A model generated the notes under the pieces. It worked only from the letters and a program-made list of their open reading frames with translations, made no database searches and had not been told where the DNA came from. From Rhodospirillales bacterium (GTDB lineage Bacteria > Pseudomonadota > Gammaproteobacteria > Nevskiales > Nevskiaceae), in contig CAJCJH010000084.1 of the NCBI GenBank assembly GCA_903970615.1, positions 1 through 64,000 on the forward strand: a stretch of 64,000 nucleotides of DNA, in the 5' to 3' direction. Every line of letters starts with the position of its first letter. Position 1 is the stretch's first letter. Shown piece by piece: positions 37,389 to 47,988 of the stretch. The position numbers were made by a program, and so were the translations under genes.

Positions 37389-37868
37389 ATGACTCGTGTC
37401 GATTTTTATGTGCTGCCCGAAGCCGGTCCAAGCAAATCTGGCGGCGCCGGAAGCGATTCCGAAGTCAGCGCAAAGCCTGCGGACAATGCCGTGATAACCG
37501 TCTGCAAGCTTTGCGACAAGGCCGCCAGTGCCGGTCAACGTACTTATATTTACGCGCCGACTCCGACTCAGGCGAGCGCGCTTGATGCCGCCTTGTGGAG
37601 CTTCCGGCAAGGCAGCTTCATCTCCCACGAACAGCTTGGCGCATCGCTATCTGCGCCGTTGCCGGCCGTGTTGATTGGTAACGCCGAACCGCCAGCAGAA
37701 TATCAGACCGTGATGATCAACCTGAGCCCCGAGGTGCCGCCGTTTTTCAGCCGCTTCGAGCGCGTGCTGGAAATCGTCGATGGCGATGCTGCAGAGCGCG
37801 CCGTTTCGCGCGAGCGCTACAAGTTTTACCGCGACCGCGGTTACGAACTGGCGATGCACAAACTATGA
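37389..37868 (+). CDS. holC: DNA polymerase III chi subunit
   Basis: A 159-residue clamp-loader accessory protein that contacts single-strand-binding protein. It opens MTRVDFYVLPEAGP and contains VCKLCDKAASAGQRTYIYAP and RERYKFYRDRGYELAMHKL, as in the family. A Ser/Gly-rich insertion at about 16-30 is longer than usual. I use the ATG at 37389; a GTG at 37374 is less likely. Its stop overlaps the next gene's start. Position between pepA and valS is conserved. Confidence 0.93.
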   Translation: MTRVDFYVLPEAGPSKSGGAGSDSEVSAKPADNAVITVCKLCDKAASAGQRTYIYAPTPTQASALDAALWSFRQGSFISHEQLGASLSAPLPAVLIGNAEPPAEYQTVMINLSPEVPPFFSRFERVLEIVDGDAAERAVSRERYKFYRDRGYELAMHKL

Positions 37869-38302
37869 AGCCGTTCCAGATTGCTGGCTCAATCACCATC
37901 ATCGGCCTCGCACTTTGCAGCATGCTCACCGCTTGCAGCTTTTTCAGCCAGACGGTAGCGCCGGAGCAACGCGATCGCGTCCATGCCGCGCTGCCGATAG
38001 GCATGGATGCCGACGATGCCGAAGGCAAGCTCAACGAACTCGGGTTTCAATGCACGCGCCGCAGCGGCGATTATCCGGACGAAGACGGCAACGATGTCCG
38101 CTCCCGACAATTCCTGTCGTGCATTCAGCGCTCGGGTACCGTCAGTTTCAATTGCGAGAATCGGGATCAGGTTTACGTCGCGCTGGCTGGCGCCGCGCAA
38201 GCCACTCCAGCAGCCGAAGAACCGGTGGAAGTCGTCGACCATGTTTCTGTCGTGCGCGGACCCAACTGCGCGCCAGTCGAATTGCCCAAACTCGAAAAAT
38301 AG
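37865..38302 (+). CDS. hypothetical lipoprotein between holC and valS
   Basis: A 145-residue protein with a lipoprotein signal (lipobox LTAC, about residues 21-24). The mature part contains four more cysteines (QCTRR, SCIQR, NCENRD, NCAPVE), which could form two disulfides in the periplasm. The segment PIGMDADDAEGKLNELGFQC has the look of a small BamE/SmpA-like helical motif, but I cannot assign a family. It overlaps holC by four bases (ATGA) and precedes valS, so it is part of that operon. Insertion of a lipoprotein gene here is unusual. Confidence 0.75.
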   Translation: MKPFQIAGSITIIGLALCSMLTACSFFSQTVAPEQRDRVHAALPIGMDADDAEGKLNELGFQCTRRSGDYPDEDGNDVRSRQFLSCIQRSGTVSFNCENRDQVYVALAGAAQATPAAEEPVEVVDHVSVVRGPNCAPVELPKLEK

Positions 38303-38383
38303 GCTTGCCGGCAATGGCATCCGCTTCATTTGAATCTACACCGCGCTCGCGCGTGATTTCGTCATCATCAATCGCTGCCCATC

Positions 38384-41314
38384 ATGGATAAAACTTTCGA
38401 CCCCGCCACCGTGGAAGCGCGCTGGCGCGAGCTGTGGGAACAGCGCGGCTGGTTTGCACCGCAGGGCGATGGCAAGCCGTTTTCGATCATGATTCCGCCG
38501 CCGAACGTCACCGGCACGCTGCATATGGGTCACGCGTTTCAGCACACCATCATGGACGCGCTGACGCGCTATCACCGCATGCTCGGCGAATGCACGCTCT
38601 GGCAACCCGGCACCGATCACGCCGGCATTGCCACACAGATGGTAGTGGAACGTAATCTCAAGCTTGCCGGCGAGCCTTCGCGTATCGAACTCGGAAGAAA
38701 GCAGTTCGTCGACAAAGTGTGGGCCTGGAAAGAGCAATCCGGCAATACCATTACAAGGCAGATTCGCCGGCTCGGAAATTCGGTGGACTGGAGCCGCGAA
38801 CGCTTCACGATGGACCCGGATTACTCCCAAGCCGTCACCGAACATTTCGTGCGACTGTACGAAGCCGGGCTGATCTATCGCGGCAAACGGCTGGTGAACT
38901 GGGATCCGGTTTTGCAGACGGCGATCTCGGATTTGGAAGTGGTCAGCGAAGAAGAGAATGGCAAGCTCTGGCACATTCGATATCCGCTTGCGGATGGCGC
39001 CAAAACTTCGGAAGGACTCGACTACATCGTGGTCGCTACGACGCGGCCGGAGACGATGCTGGGCGATACGGCGGTCGCCGTGCATCCGGATGATGAGCGT
39101 TTCACTCATCTCGTCGGCAAGAAGGTTCTGCTGCCGCTATGTGATCGCGAGATTCCGATAATCGCGGACGATTTCGTCGATCGCGAGTTCGGCAGCGGCT
39201 GCGTGAAGATTACGCCGGCGCATGACTTTAATGACTACGCGGTGGGGCAGCGACATCGGCTCCCGCTAGTCAACATATTCACGCCGCGCGCAACCATTAA
39301 GAGCAGCGTTTTCGATGACGCCGAGTTCGGACATCGGGCTGCCGGTCCTGACGGGATTCGACATACCGACTCCGACATTCCAATATCCGGTGGTGGGGTT
39401 GCAGCACAAATTCCAGAACGCTTGCGGGGACTCGACCGCTTTGAAGCCCGGCAGCAAATTGAGAAAGACCTACATGCGCTAGGTCTCATCGAAAAAATCG
39501 AAGATCACAAACTGAAAGTCCCGCGCGGCGATCGCACCGGCGCGGTGCTGGAGCCTTATCTCACCGATCAATGGTTCGTCGATCTCACGCGCGAAACGCG
39601 CCACGATGGCAAGCCCGGCGCCGGTGGTTTGAAGGCGATCACTGAGCCCGCGATCAAAGCGGTCGAAGATGGCCGCATCAAATTCGTACCGGAGAATTGG
39701 TCCAACACTTACTTCCACTGGCTGCGCAATATTCAGGACTGGTGTATCTCGCGTCAGCTATGGTGGGGTCATCGCATTCCGGCGTGGTACGACAACGCAG
39801 GCAACATTTACGTGGCGCGCGACGAGGCCGAAGTGCGCGCGAAATACCGGCTTTCAGATGACATTACCTTGAAGCAGGACGAAGATGTTTTCGATACCTG
39901 GTTCTCATCCGATATCTGGCCACTGGCAACACTCGGCTGGCCGCAAGCCACGCCGGAGCTGAAGAAGTTTTATCCGAGTAGCGTGCTCGTCACCGGCTTC
40001 GATATCATCTTTTTCTGGATCGCGCGGATGGTGATGATGGGTCTGGTGCTCGCCGATGACGTGCCGTTCCGCGAGGTGTATGTGCATGGCCTGATCCGCG
40101 ATCCGGAAGGCCAAAAGATGAGCAAGTCGAAAGGCAATGTGCTCGATCCGCTCGATCTGGTTGACGGCATTTCGTTAGAGGAGTTGGTGAAGAAGCGCAC
40201 CACCGGTTTGATCAAGCCGGAAACTGCGCCGAAGATCGAAAAGGCGACGCGGCGTGATTATCCAAACGGTATCGCGCCGGTCGGCGTCGATGCGCTGCGC
40301 TTCACATTTGCTGCGCTCGCCTCGCCCGGCCGCGATATCCGTTTCGATACCGGCCGTGCCGAGGGCTATCGCAATTTCTGCAACAAGATCTGGAACGCCG
40401 CGCGCTTCGTACTGATGAATTGCGAAAGCCAGGATTGCGGCGCGGATGCATCGCTGTCGATCGAGCTGAGCGTGGCCGATCGCTGGATCGTTTCGCATCT
40501 GCAAAAAGTCGAAGCCGAAGCCGCCGAGCATTTCCGCAATTATCGCTTCGATCTGCTGGCGCAGTCGCTGTATCAATTCATCTGGAATGAATACTGTGAC
40601 TGGTATCTGGAACTGGCGAAACCGGCGGTACTCGGCGGTAGCGATATCGCCAAACGCGGCACGCGACGCACACTGGTGCGCGTACTCGAAACCAGCTTGC
40701 GGCTGCTGCATCCACTGATGCCGTTCGTCACCGAAGAAGTCTGGCAGCGCATTGCGCCGCTCGCGGCGAAGACCGGCGAGACGATCATGTTGCAGCCCTA
40801 CCCGATCGCCGAGCCGGAAAAAATCGACGAGGCTGCGGAAGCCGATGTGGAGTGGTTGAAAGCCTTCATTCTGTGCGTGCGGCAGATTCGCGGCGAGATG
40901 GATATTCCACCGGGAAAGCCGCTGACGCTGCTGGTGCAGGATGCGAGTGCGGCCGATATCGAACGCATCGAACGCCTGCGCGGCATTATCGACTTCATCG
41001 CCAGAGTCCAGTCTTTACAGGTTTTGGCGCCGGATGCCGAGACTCCACAATCCGCAACCGCCTTGCTGGGGGCGATGAAAATCCTGGTGCCGATGGCGGG
41101 CCTGATCGACAAGGATGGCGAACTCGCGCGACTCAACAAGCTGATCGCCAAGATCGAAAGCGATCTGATGAAGAACGAGGCGCGGCTCGCCAGCGAGAAA
41201 TTCACTAGCGGCGCACCGGCCGCGGTAGTGGAAAAAGAACGTGCGCGCGTGGTGCAGCAGAAACAGGAGTTACAGACGTTGCATCAGCAGCGCTTGAGCG
41301 TCAGCGCTTTGTAG
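38384..41314 (+). CDS. valS: valyl-tRNA synthetase
   Basis: A 976-residue class I synthetase that charges tRNA-Val. The HIGH-type motif HMGH is at 47-50 and KMSKS is at 578-582. The editing domain lies between them. It contains a segment around 305-340 about 15 residues longer than the corresponding E. coli stretch, within normal variation. The C-terminal coiled-coil arm ([20 protein letters not shown]) is present. It is the last gene of the pepA-holC-lipoprotein-valS group and converges with the patatin-like gene. Confidence 0.97.
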   Translation: MDKTFDPATVEARWRELWEQRGWFAPQGDGKPFSIMIPPPNVTGTLHMGHAFQHTIMDALTRYHRMLGECTLWQPGTDHAGIATQMVVERNLKLAGEPSRIELGRKQFVDKVWAWKEQSGNTITRQIRRLGNSVDWSRERFTMDPDYSQAVTEHFVRLYEAGLIYRGKRLVNWDPVLQTAISDLEVVSEEENGKLWHIRYPLADGAKTSEGLDYIVVATTRPETMLGDTAVAVHPDDERFTHLVGKKVLLPLCDREIPIIADDFVDREFGSGCVKITPAHDFNDYAVGQRHRLPLVNIFTPRATIKSSVFDDAEFGHRAAGPDGIRHTDSDIPISGGGVAAQIPERLRGLDRFEARQQIEKDLHALGLIEKIEDHKLKVPRGDRTGAVLEPYLTDQWFVDLTRETRHDGKPGAGGLKAITEPAIKAVEDGRIKFVPENWSNTYFHWLRNIQDWCISRQLWWGHRIPAWYDNAGNIYVARDEAEVRAKYRLSDDITLKQDEDVFDTWFSSDIWPLATLGWPQATPELKKFYPSSVLVTGFDIIFFWIARMVMMGLVLADDVPFREVYVHGLIRDPEGQKMSKSKGNVLDPLDLVDGISLEELVKKRTTGLIKPETAPKIEKATRRDYPNGIAPVGVDALRFTFAALASPGRDIRFDTGRAEGYRNFCNKIWNAARFVLMNCESQDCGADASLSIELSVADRWIVSHLQKVEAEAAEHFRNYRFDLLAQSLYQFIWNEYCDWYLELAKPAVLGGSDIAKRGTRRTLVRVLETSLRLLHPLMPFVTEEVWQRIAPLAAKTGETIMLQPYPIAEPEKIDEAAEADVEWLKAFILCVRQIRGEMDIPPGKPLTLLVQDASAADIERIERLRGIIDFIARVQSLQVLAPDAETPQSATALLGAMKILVPMAGLIDKDGELARLNKLIAKIESDLMKNEARLASEKFTSGAPAAVVEKERARVVQQKQELQTLHQQRLSVSAL

Positions 41315-41415
41315 AACTCACTCCATAAACGAATGCGCTCGGTATTTTGTACAGCACCATGACGAAAACTCCATTCGATCGCCATATTGATGTGATGAGT
41401 TCCAATCATTCCATC

Positions 41416-42927
41416 TCAAGGATCGCGGCGGCGCACCACTTCCAGCTTCGGACGCCCCGTGGTGCTGCGGCTTTCGTGAGTCACTGAAACCGCCAAGGGC
41501 GCTGTCACCGAATCTTCAAGCCGCCGGATGCAGCGCATCATCGTCTGCGAAATCATCATCTGATTGCGGATCATTTCGATGCGCCGCCAGGTAGCGCGCT
41601 CGCCTTCCTGGATGAAGCGTTTCACTTCTTCGATTTTCGGATTCGCAGTAACGTGTGCATAGCGCCACACCGTGACTTTCGGCAAGATGGTGATGTTGCC
41701 GCGGTAATCCTGATTGATGATCGAAGACGCAGTATCCAGATAGCGACGTACCTGTTCACTCGGTACGCTGAAGCGGCCGATGCCGATGGCATATTGCGCC
41801 GATCCGCGCAGGCTGGAATAAACGTAATCGCGCAGATTGCTGACCAACCCCTGCTCTTCCGGATGTGCTTTGAGAAATGGAATCACATGCGGATTGGTCT
41901 GGCTGACGACGAAATGATTGACGTTGTGGAGTCGTCGCAAACGTATTCCGGGCAGATCGGATTTCAAGGAGCCATCGGTCCAGCGCAGTGAGGGCATGTA
42001 CGGCACGCGCTTGCCGTCTTCATCGCGCGTCATCAGCTGCACCGGCGCAAACAGGAATGGCACGGCGCTGGAAGCCAGCACGGCCTCGCGGATGTAGAGA
42101 TAGGGAGACGTCAGATAATTCAGCAGACGCGGCGTCTGGTTGCTGCCGGCCGGCGAAACCGTGATGTTGATGATGCGGCCGGAACGCCGATAAGCTTCTT
42201 CAAAAGTGAGATCGAGAATGTTGCTAGCGATGCCGCGGCGGATTTGTGATTGATCCATCAGCACGCCTTTGCGCCAGATCTCTTTCAGCGCCAGTGGTTT
42301 CCAGAAGTGATAGTAAGAACTCTGCGGATCGAGCAGCGATTCCAACTCGTCCGGCGCGCGCGTGCCGACCGTTGCGGCTACCACCGAACCCGCACTAGAA
42401 CCGGAAATCACATCGGGCAACAAGTCCTCGCGCACCAGCGCTTTCACTACGCCGACGTGGAACAAGCCGAGCGTTGCGCCGCCCGAAAGCATCAGCGCTG
42501 AGCGGCCGAACGAGGCGAGGATTTCCCGGAAGAATCGCAGCTTGGCGACTTCATCGAATTCGGCAAAATTTCCGTCGCACAGAAAATTCAGCGCGACAAC
42601 AACTTCGCGCGTGTAATCCTCGATCAGCTGCTTGGTGCCGACCAGCGCGTGGCTGTACAGGATCGGATTGCTGAGATTGCCGAGATTCCAGTGCAGACCC
42701 TGACGCAAGTGATAAACCAGCTTGCCGATTTCGTTGCTGGTGCGCAGTCCGCGGATTTCGCGCAGACGGCTCTTGATGAGCTTCCAGTCGTAATCGTCGG
42801 TGGCGTCTTCGCGCTTCCAATGATCGAGACCATTGATCGTATCGAATGCCCGCGCGGCCTCCCGCCAGCTGGCGTAGTCGGCGGCGTGACGCATCGCCAG
42901 CCGCGCTTCGCGCTCGCGCCGCTTCAC
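41416..42927 (-). CDS. patatin-like phospholipase with N-terminal DUF3336
   Basis: A predicted lipid acyl-hydrolase with the patatin fold. It has the oxyanion loop SGGATLGLFHVG, nucleophile serine in GSSAGS and catalytic Asp in WTDGSLKSDLPG. The N-terminal helical region (REREARLAMRHAADYASW, then LREIRGLRTSNEIGKLVYHL) matches the DUF3336 domain shared with yeast and plant triacylglycerol lipases. The start is uncertain. GTG at 42927 gives 503 residues, a usual length. ATG at 43068 would add 47 residues that look non-coding. It diverges from ugd. It may release fatty acids from membrane or storage lipids. Confidence 0.82.
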   Translation of the reverse strand: MKRREREARLAMRHAADYASWREAARAFDTINGLDHWKREDATDDYDWKLIKSRLREIRGLRTSNEIGKLVYHLRQGLHWNLGNLSNPILYSHALVGTKQLIEDYTREVVVALNFLCDGNFAEFDEVAKLRFFREILASFGRSALMLSGGATLGLFHVGVVKALVREDLLPDVISGSSAGSVVAATVGTRAPDELESLLDPQSSYYHFWKPLALKEIWRKGVLMDQSQIRRGIASNILDLTFEEAYRRSGRIINITVSPAGSNQTPRLLNYLTSPYLYIREAVLASSAVPFLFAPVQLMTRDEDGKRVPYMPSLRWTDGSLKSDLPGIRLRRLHNVNHFVVSQTNPHVIPFLKAHPEEQGLVSNLRDYVYSSLRGSAQYAIGIGRFSVPSEQVRRYLDTASSIINQDYRGNITILPKVTVWRYAHVTANPKIEEVKRFIQEGERATWRRIEMIRNQMMISQTMMRCIRRLEDSVTAPLAVSVTHESRSTTGRPKLEVVRRRDP

Positions 42928-43114
42928 CGGAAACTGCTCGATAATTTCATGCGGACTTTCACTCCGATTTTCATGCGGGTATTTTAGCCGCGAAGGCGTT
43001 ACGAAAACTTCGATACCTACACAACATCGACTTCGCAGATAATTACGTTCCGCTTGAGTGGACGCCATTGAAGCGGGAATCGGCTTTATCCAATCGCTCG
43101 TCAGGGAATTCATT

Positions 43115-44446
43115 TTGAACATAACGATTTTCGGCTCTGGCTACGTCGGCCTGGTGACCGCAGTGTGCTTCGCCGATGTCGGCAACGATGTGCTGTGCGT
43201 CGATGTCGATACCGGCAAGATCGCGCGGCTACAAGCGGGCGATGTGCCGATATACGAACCGGGGCTGGAAGATCTGCTGCGCAAGAATTCCGCAGAAGGC
43301 CGACTGCGTTTCACCACCGATGCTGCGGCCGGCGTGGCACACGGCCTGTTCCAGTTCATCGCGGTCGGCACCCCGCCGAATGAGGATGGCTCGGCCGATC
43401 TTAAATATGTGCTGGAAGTGGCGCGTACCATCGGCCGGCACATGGAGGATTATCGCGTGGTGGTTTCCAAATCCACCGTGCCGGTGGGCACTGCGGACAA
43501 GGTGCGCAGCGCAATTTCAGAGACCCTGCACGAGCGCGGCGCGACGCTGGAATTCGATGTGGCGTCGAATCCCGAATTCCTCAAGGAAGGCGCTGCGATC
43601 GGCGATTTCAACAAGCCGGACCGCATTATCGTCGGTGTTGATAATCCGCGCGCGGCGAAGCATTTGCAGGCACTTTACGCACCGTTCAATCGCAATCACG
43701 ATCGCATGATCGTGATGGATTTGCGCAGCTCTGAGCTGACCAAGTACGCTGCCAACGCGATGCTGGCGACCAAGATCAGCTTCATGAATGAACTGGCGAA
43801 TCTGGCGGAAAAAATCGGCGCGGATATCGAGAAAGTGCGCGTTGGCATCGGTGCCGATCCGCGCATCGGTTATCACTTCATTTATCCCGGCGCCGGTTAT
43901 GGCGGCTCATGTTTTCCGAAGGACGTGAAAGCGCTGGTGAAGAGCGCAGCCGATGTCGATTTCGATGCGGCGATCCTGCGTGCGGTCGAGCAGGTCAACA
44001 ATTTCCAGAAGACCACGCTGCACGCGAAACTGAAAAAACATCTCGGCGATCTCGCCGGCAAAACCATCGCCGTCTGGGGCCTTGCGTTCAAGCCTCGCAC
44101 CGACGACATGCGCGAAGCGCCGAGCCGTGTGCTGATCGAAGCGATTCTCGCCGATGGCGGCCGCGTGCGCGCTTACGATCCGGTCGCCATGCACGAGGCC
44201 GGCAAGCTGTTCGCAGGCGAAGCCGCGATCACGATGGCGGACAACCCGCTCGCCGCCGCTGAAGGCGCGGATGCACTGGTAGTCGTCACCGAATGGCGCG
44301 TGTTCCAGAGCCCGGATCTGGGCAAACTGAAACTGCTGCTGAAGCGGCCGCTGATTATCGATGGCCGCAATCTCTACGATCCGGCCTGGATGCAATCACA
44401 GGGCTTTACTTATGACTGCGTCGGCCGGCCGACAGTGTCGCCGTAG
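43115..44446 (+). CDS. ugd: UDP-glucose 6-dehydrogenase
   Basis: A 443-residue enzyme that oxidises UDP-glucose to UDP-glucuronate for polysaccharide or LPS modification. The NAD-binding motif GSGYVGL is at the start. The catalytic cysteine lies in [13 protein letters not shown]. The C-terminal domain contains [17 protein letters not shown]. The start must be TTG at 43115 ([14 protein letters not shown]), preceded by AGGGAA. The first in-frame ATG upstream at 43058 has no ribosome-binding site and would add 19 unlike residues. Confidence 0.95.
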   Translation: MNITIFGSGYVGLVTAVCFADVGNDVLCVDVDTGKIARLQAGDVPIYEPGLEDLLRKNSAEGRLRFTTDAAAGVAHGLFQFIAVGTPPNEDGSADLKYVLEVARTIGRHMEDYRVVVSKSTVPVGTADKVRSAISETLHERGATLEFDVASNPEFLKEGAAIGDFNKPDRIIVGVDNPRAAKHLQALYAPFNRNHDRMIVMDLRSSELTKYAANAMLATKISFMNELANLAEKIGADIEKVRVGIGADPRIGYHFIYPGAGYGGSCFPKDVKALVKSAADVDFDAAILRAVEQVNNFQKTTLHAKLKKHLGDLAGKTIAVWGLAFKPRTDDMREAPSRVLIEAILADGGRVRAYDPVAMHEAGKLFAGEAAITMADNPLAAAEGADALVVVTEWRVFQSPDLGKLKLLLKRPLIIDGRNLYDPAWMQSQGFTYDCVGRPTVSP

Positions 44447-44622
44447 TCGCTCGCCGCAACAAAGAAGCCGGCTGGGAATCGGCATCGCCTGCGAAAAATC
44501 CATGCAGGATCGCGCCTGTCATTTTTATTCACGCTTCGCTGGACTAGACTAGCGGCCGCTTTTCGGCGTTGTTGTTCAGGAACACGCCGGAACCTTTCCA
44601 GACGAAGCAGCGAAGCGCGCGC

Positions 44623-46419
44623 ATGGCCGAATCCGGCAGTCAGAACTCTGCGGAAAATAGTTACGGCGCGCGCGCCGCCGGGCGGCTGATCGCGCACCCG
44701 TATCTGGCGCTGCGCGGCTTCGCGCGCGGCAGCTTGCCGAGCGGCTGGGATGTCGCCGCGTTCCTGATGCTGTTCGGCACTTTCACGCTGATCGCCATCG
44801 CGTTCCACCAGTTTTCCGCGCCGCTGGCCGCGGTGGAAAGTGCCGGCGTAACGCTATCGCCCTGGCAGCTGCCGTTCTACGCCTTGCGCACCACGCTGCG
44901 GATGTTTTCGGCGATGGCGCTATCGCTGATTTTCAGTCTCGGCTACGCCTACCTGTGCGCTTACAGCCGCCGCGCCGAGCGGGTACTGATTCCGGTGCTG
45001 GACGTTTTGCAATCGGTGCCGATTCTCGGCTTTTTATCCTTCACCGTGACTTTTTTTCTGGGGCTATTTCCCGGCAAGGTCGTCGGCGCGGAGTTGGCTT
45101 CGATCTTCGCCATTTTCACCAGCCAGGCCTGGAACATGACGTTCAGCGTTTACCAAAGCCTGCGCACCTTGCCGCCGGATCTGGTGGAAGCCACGCGCTC
45201 CTTGCGCTTCTCGCCGTGGCAGCGTTTCCGCAAGCTCGAACTGCCGTTCGCCATGCCGGGCTTGATCTGGAACATGATGATGTCGATGTCCGGCGGCTGG
45301 TTTTTCGTCGTGGCATCCGAGGCGATTACCGTCGGCAATCAAACCATCACTTTGCCCGGCATCGGCTCGTATGTGGCCACCGCCATCGAGCAGCGCGATC
45401 TCGGCGCCATCGGCTGGGCCATCGCTGCAATGCTGGTCGTGATCCTGATGTACGACCAGTTGCTGTTCCGCCCGCTGATCGCTTACGGCGAGCGTTTCCG
45501 GCCAGACGACATGCCGTCGCAAATCCAGCCGGAATCCTGGGTGTTGCGCATGCTACAGCGCTCGCGGCTGGTCGAGTGGATGGCCGAACTGGCCGAGTCG
45601 CTGGGCGATCGTTTTCGCGGTGTTGCGAAGCCGGTGCAGCACCGCGAAAACCGTCCCTTGCCGGCCTGGACTTCGCCGCTGGCGGATATCGCCTGGTACG
45701 GCGCGGTGATCCTGTGCGCGGCCTACGGCGGCTGGTTGACGGTACGTTACATCAGCGCTTCGCTGGGTTGGGTTGAGGTGGGCCACGCCGTGTTGCTGGC
45801 CGGGGCGACGATGCTGCGCGTGATCGTACTGGTGGCGATCGCGAGCCTGATCTGGGTGCCCATTGGAGTAGCGATCGGCTTGCGCCCACGGCTGGCGGCG
45901 ATCGCGCAACCGATCGCGCAATTCCTCGCGGCGTTTCCGTCGAACCTGTTTTTCCCGGTCGCGGTTTTTCTGATCGTGCGCTTCAAATTATCGCCGGATG
46001 TTTTTCTCAGTCCGCTGATGATTCTTGGCACGCAGTGGTACATCCTGTTCAACGTCATCGCTGGGGCCACGGTGTATCCGCGCGACTTGCAGGACGCTGC
46101 AAAAAATCTGCACCTGCGCGGCTGGCTATGGTGGAAGCGTGCGATTCTGCCGGGCATCCTGCCGTATTACGTCACCGGTGCGATGACCGCTGCGGGCGGC
46201 TCGTGGAACGCCAGCATCGTTGCAGAGTTCGTCGACTGGGGCGATACACACATTCAGGCACACGGCCTCGGCGCGTACATCGAGCAAGCCACGCACGACG
46301 GCGATTACGCGCGCGTAATGCTCGGCGTGGTGGTGATGGCGCTGTTCGTGGTGAGCTTCAATCGGTTGTTGTGGCGACCCTTGTACCGGCGCGCCGAAAG
46401 ACTCGGCGGTGTCGAGTAA
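44623..46419 (+). CDS. ABC transporter permease, two fused NitT/TauT-type domains
   Basis: A 598-residue protein containing two BPD-type permease domains in tandem, about 85-295 and 380-590. Each has its own ATPase-coupling EAA-like loop (EATRSLRFSPWQRFRKLELP and DAAKNLHLRGWLWWKRAILP). Fusion makes a complete transmembrane unit from one chain. The first domain's ASEAITVGNQTITLPGIGSY and the second's GGSWNASIVAEFVDWGDT are typical of nitrate/sulfonate/bicarbonate importers. The ATPase gene follows 59 bases later. No substrate-binding protein gene is present, so the substrate is unknown. Confidence 0.88.
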   Translation: MAESGSQNSAENSYGARAAGRLIAHPYLALRGFARGSLPSGWDVAAFLMLFGTFTLIAIAFHQFSAPLAAVESAGVTLSPWQLPFYALRTTLRMFSAMALSLIFSLGYAYLCAYSRRAERVLIPVLDVLQSVPILGFLSFTVTFFLGLFPGKVVGAELASIFAIFTSQAWNMTFSVYQSLRTLPPDLVEATRSLRFSPWQRFRKLELPFAMPGLIWNMMMSMSGGWFFVVASEAITVGNQTITLPGIGSYVATAIEQRDLGAIGWAIAAMLVVILMYDQLLFRPLIAYGERFRPDDMPSQIQPESWVLRMLQRSRLVEWMAELAESLGDRFRGVAKPVQHRENRPLPAWTSPLADIAWYGAVILCAAYGGWLTVRYISASLGWVEVGHAVLLAGATMLRVIVLVAIASLIWVPIGVAIGLRPRLAAIAQPIAQFLAAFPSNLFFPVAVFLIVRFKLSPDVFLSPLMILGTQWYILFNVIAGATVYPRDLQDAAKNLHLRGWLWWKRAILPGILPYYVTGAMTAAGGSWNASIVAEFVDWGDTHIQAHGLGAYIEQATHDGDYARVMLGVVVMALFVVSFNRLLWRPLYRRAERLGGVE

Positions 46420-46478
46420 TCATCCATCAGACGATCTAAGCTTGCCAGCTTGGATTTTGCCTTGATCCTGGAGTCAGC

Positions 46479-47807
46479 ATGAGTGACGAGCACGTTAGTG
46501 ATGCAGTAGTCGATAACGGCAATTCGGTGCTGCGCGTGCGCGGCGTGACGCGTGCGTTCGCGCGTCAGAACGGCGAGCCGTTGAAGGTACTCGAAGCGGT
46601 GGATCTGAATCTCGGCAAAGGCGAAATCGTCGGCCTGCTGGGCCGCTCCGGTTCCGGCAAATCGACCTTGCTGCGCATCGTTGCCGGCCTGATTCGCGCC
46701 ACTTCGGGCCAGGTGTTGTATCGCGGCGCGGCGCTCAGCGGGCCAGCGGAAGGCATTGCGATGGTGTTCCAGAGCTTTGCCTTGTTCCCGTGGCTGACGG
46801 TGCTGCAAAACGTCGAGGCCGGACTCGAAGCACAAGGTCTGGCGCGCGACGAAATGCGCGAGCGCGCCGAATCCGCGATCGACCTGATCGGCCTCAACGG
46901 CTTCGCCAATGCGTTTCCGCGCGAACTTTCCGGCGGCATGCGGCAACGCGTCGGCTTCGCACGCGCGCTGGTCACCGACCCCGCAATCCTGCTGATGGAC
47001 GAACCGTTCTCCGCACTCGACGTACTCACCGCGGAAACACTGCGCACCGATTTTCTCGATCTGTGGACCGAGGGCAAACTGCCGATCCAGAGCGTGCTGT
47101 TGGTCACTCACAACATCGAAGAAGCGGTGTTCATGTGCGATCGGATTCTGGTGTTTTCGTCGAATCCCGGCCGCGTGACCGCTGAGATCAAAGTGCCGTT
47201 CAAGCATCCACGCAACCGGCTCGATCCGCGCTTCCGCCAGCTGGTCGACGACATTTATGCGCGCATGACGGTGCGCACGAAAACCGGCGCGGCAACCGTG
47301 CTTTCGATCGGCGAACGACTGCCGGAAGTTTCCACCAACCTGCTCGCCGGTCTGCTCGAAAATCTCGCCGCCGAGCCCTATCGCGGCCGCGCCGACATGC
47401 CCGCAATCGCCTCCGCGCTGGCGCTGGAAGTGGACGAACTGTTTCCGATCGCCGAAGCACTACAGATGCTAGGATTTGCCGAGTTGATCTCCGGCGACAT
47501 CCTCCTTACACCACTTGGCCACGAATTCGCCGAAGCCGGCATGCAGGCGCGCAAGCACAGCTTCGCCAGGCAATTGCTTACGCGCATTCCACTCGCCGCG
47601 CACATCAAAGGCGTGCTCGACGACCGCCCCGGGCACCGCGCGCCATCGGTTCGTTTTTTGTCCGAACTGGAAGATCATCTGAGCGACAGCGCCGCCGAGC
47701 AAACGCTGCGCGCCGTCACCATGTGGGGCCGCTACGCTGAAATCTTCACCTACGATGACGAAGCCGAAGCCTTCGACCTGGAAATTCCCGAATCTGAGCA
47801 GGCCTGA
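46479..47807 (+). CDS. ABC transporter ATPase with AAA-associated C-terminal domain
   Basis: A 442-residue nucleotide-binding protein of the NitT/TauT type. Walker A is GRSGSGKST, the signature is LSGGMRQRVGFARAL and Walker B is ILLMDEPFSALD. The H-loop histidine lies in LLVTHNIEEA. After the ATPase core (about 250) comes a helical extension of roughly 180 residues (LLENLAAEPYRGRADMPAIA), resembling the AAA-associated C-terminal domain found in such ATPases. It probably has a regulatory role. It pairs with the fused permease upstream. About 105 bases separate it from tRNA-Val. Confidence 0.9.
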   Translation: MSDEHVSDAVVDNGNSVLRVRGVTRAFARQNGEPLKVLEAVDLNLGKGEIVGLLGRSGSGKSTLLRIVAGLIRATSGQVLYRGAALSGPAEGIAMVFQSFALFPWLTVLQNVEAGLEAQGLARDEMRERAESAIDLIGLNGFANAFPRELSGGMRQRVGFARALVTDPAILLMDEPFSALDVLTAETLRTDFLDLWTEGKLPIQSVLLVTHNIEEAVFMCDRILVFSSNPGRVTAEIKVPFKHPRNRLDPRFRQLVDDIYARMTVRTKTGAATVLSIGERLPEVSTNLLAGLLENLAAEPYRGRADMPAIASALALEVDELFPIAEALQMLGFAELISGDILLTPLGHEFAEAGMQARKHSFARQLLTRIPLAAHIKGVLDDRPGHRAPSVRFLSELEDHLSDSAAEQTLRAVTMWGRYAEIFTYDDEAEAFDLEIPESEQA

Positions 47808-47913
47808 AAAACCTCGCGCTCACATTCAAGTGCCGATCGCCGATTGACATTCCCGCGCCCGCCGAATAACTTGCGCGTCCGCATGCAGCTGCATGCGTTT
47901 CAACCATCACCCC

Positions 47914-47988
47914 GGACGGTTAGCTCAGTGGTAGAGCATCGCCTTCACACGGCGGGGGTCACAGGTTCGAGCCCTGTACCGTCCACCA
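47914..47988 (+). tRNA. tRNA-Val (anticodon CAC)
   Basis: A complete cloverleaf with acceptor GGACGGT pairing with ACCGTCC and D-arm AGCTCAGTGGTAGAGCA. The anticodon stem GCC/GGC encloses TTCACAC, giving anticodon CAC, which reads GUG. The T-arm is CAGGTTCGAGCCCTG and CCA is encoded. It stands at the left border of the accessory region. Confidence 0.96.

Noticed and set aside
38384-41314. Apparent insertion in the valS editing domain ([16 protein letters not shown] region)
   Set aside because: E. coli-type ValS has a comparable segment there, only about 15 residues shorter. Ordinary family variation.
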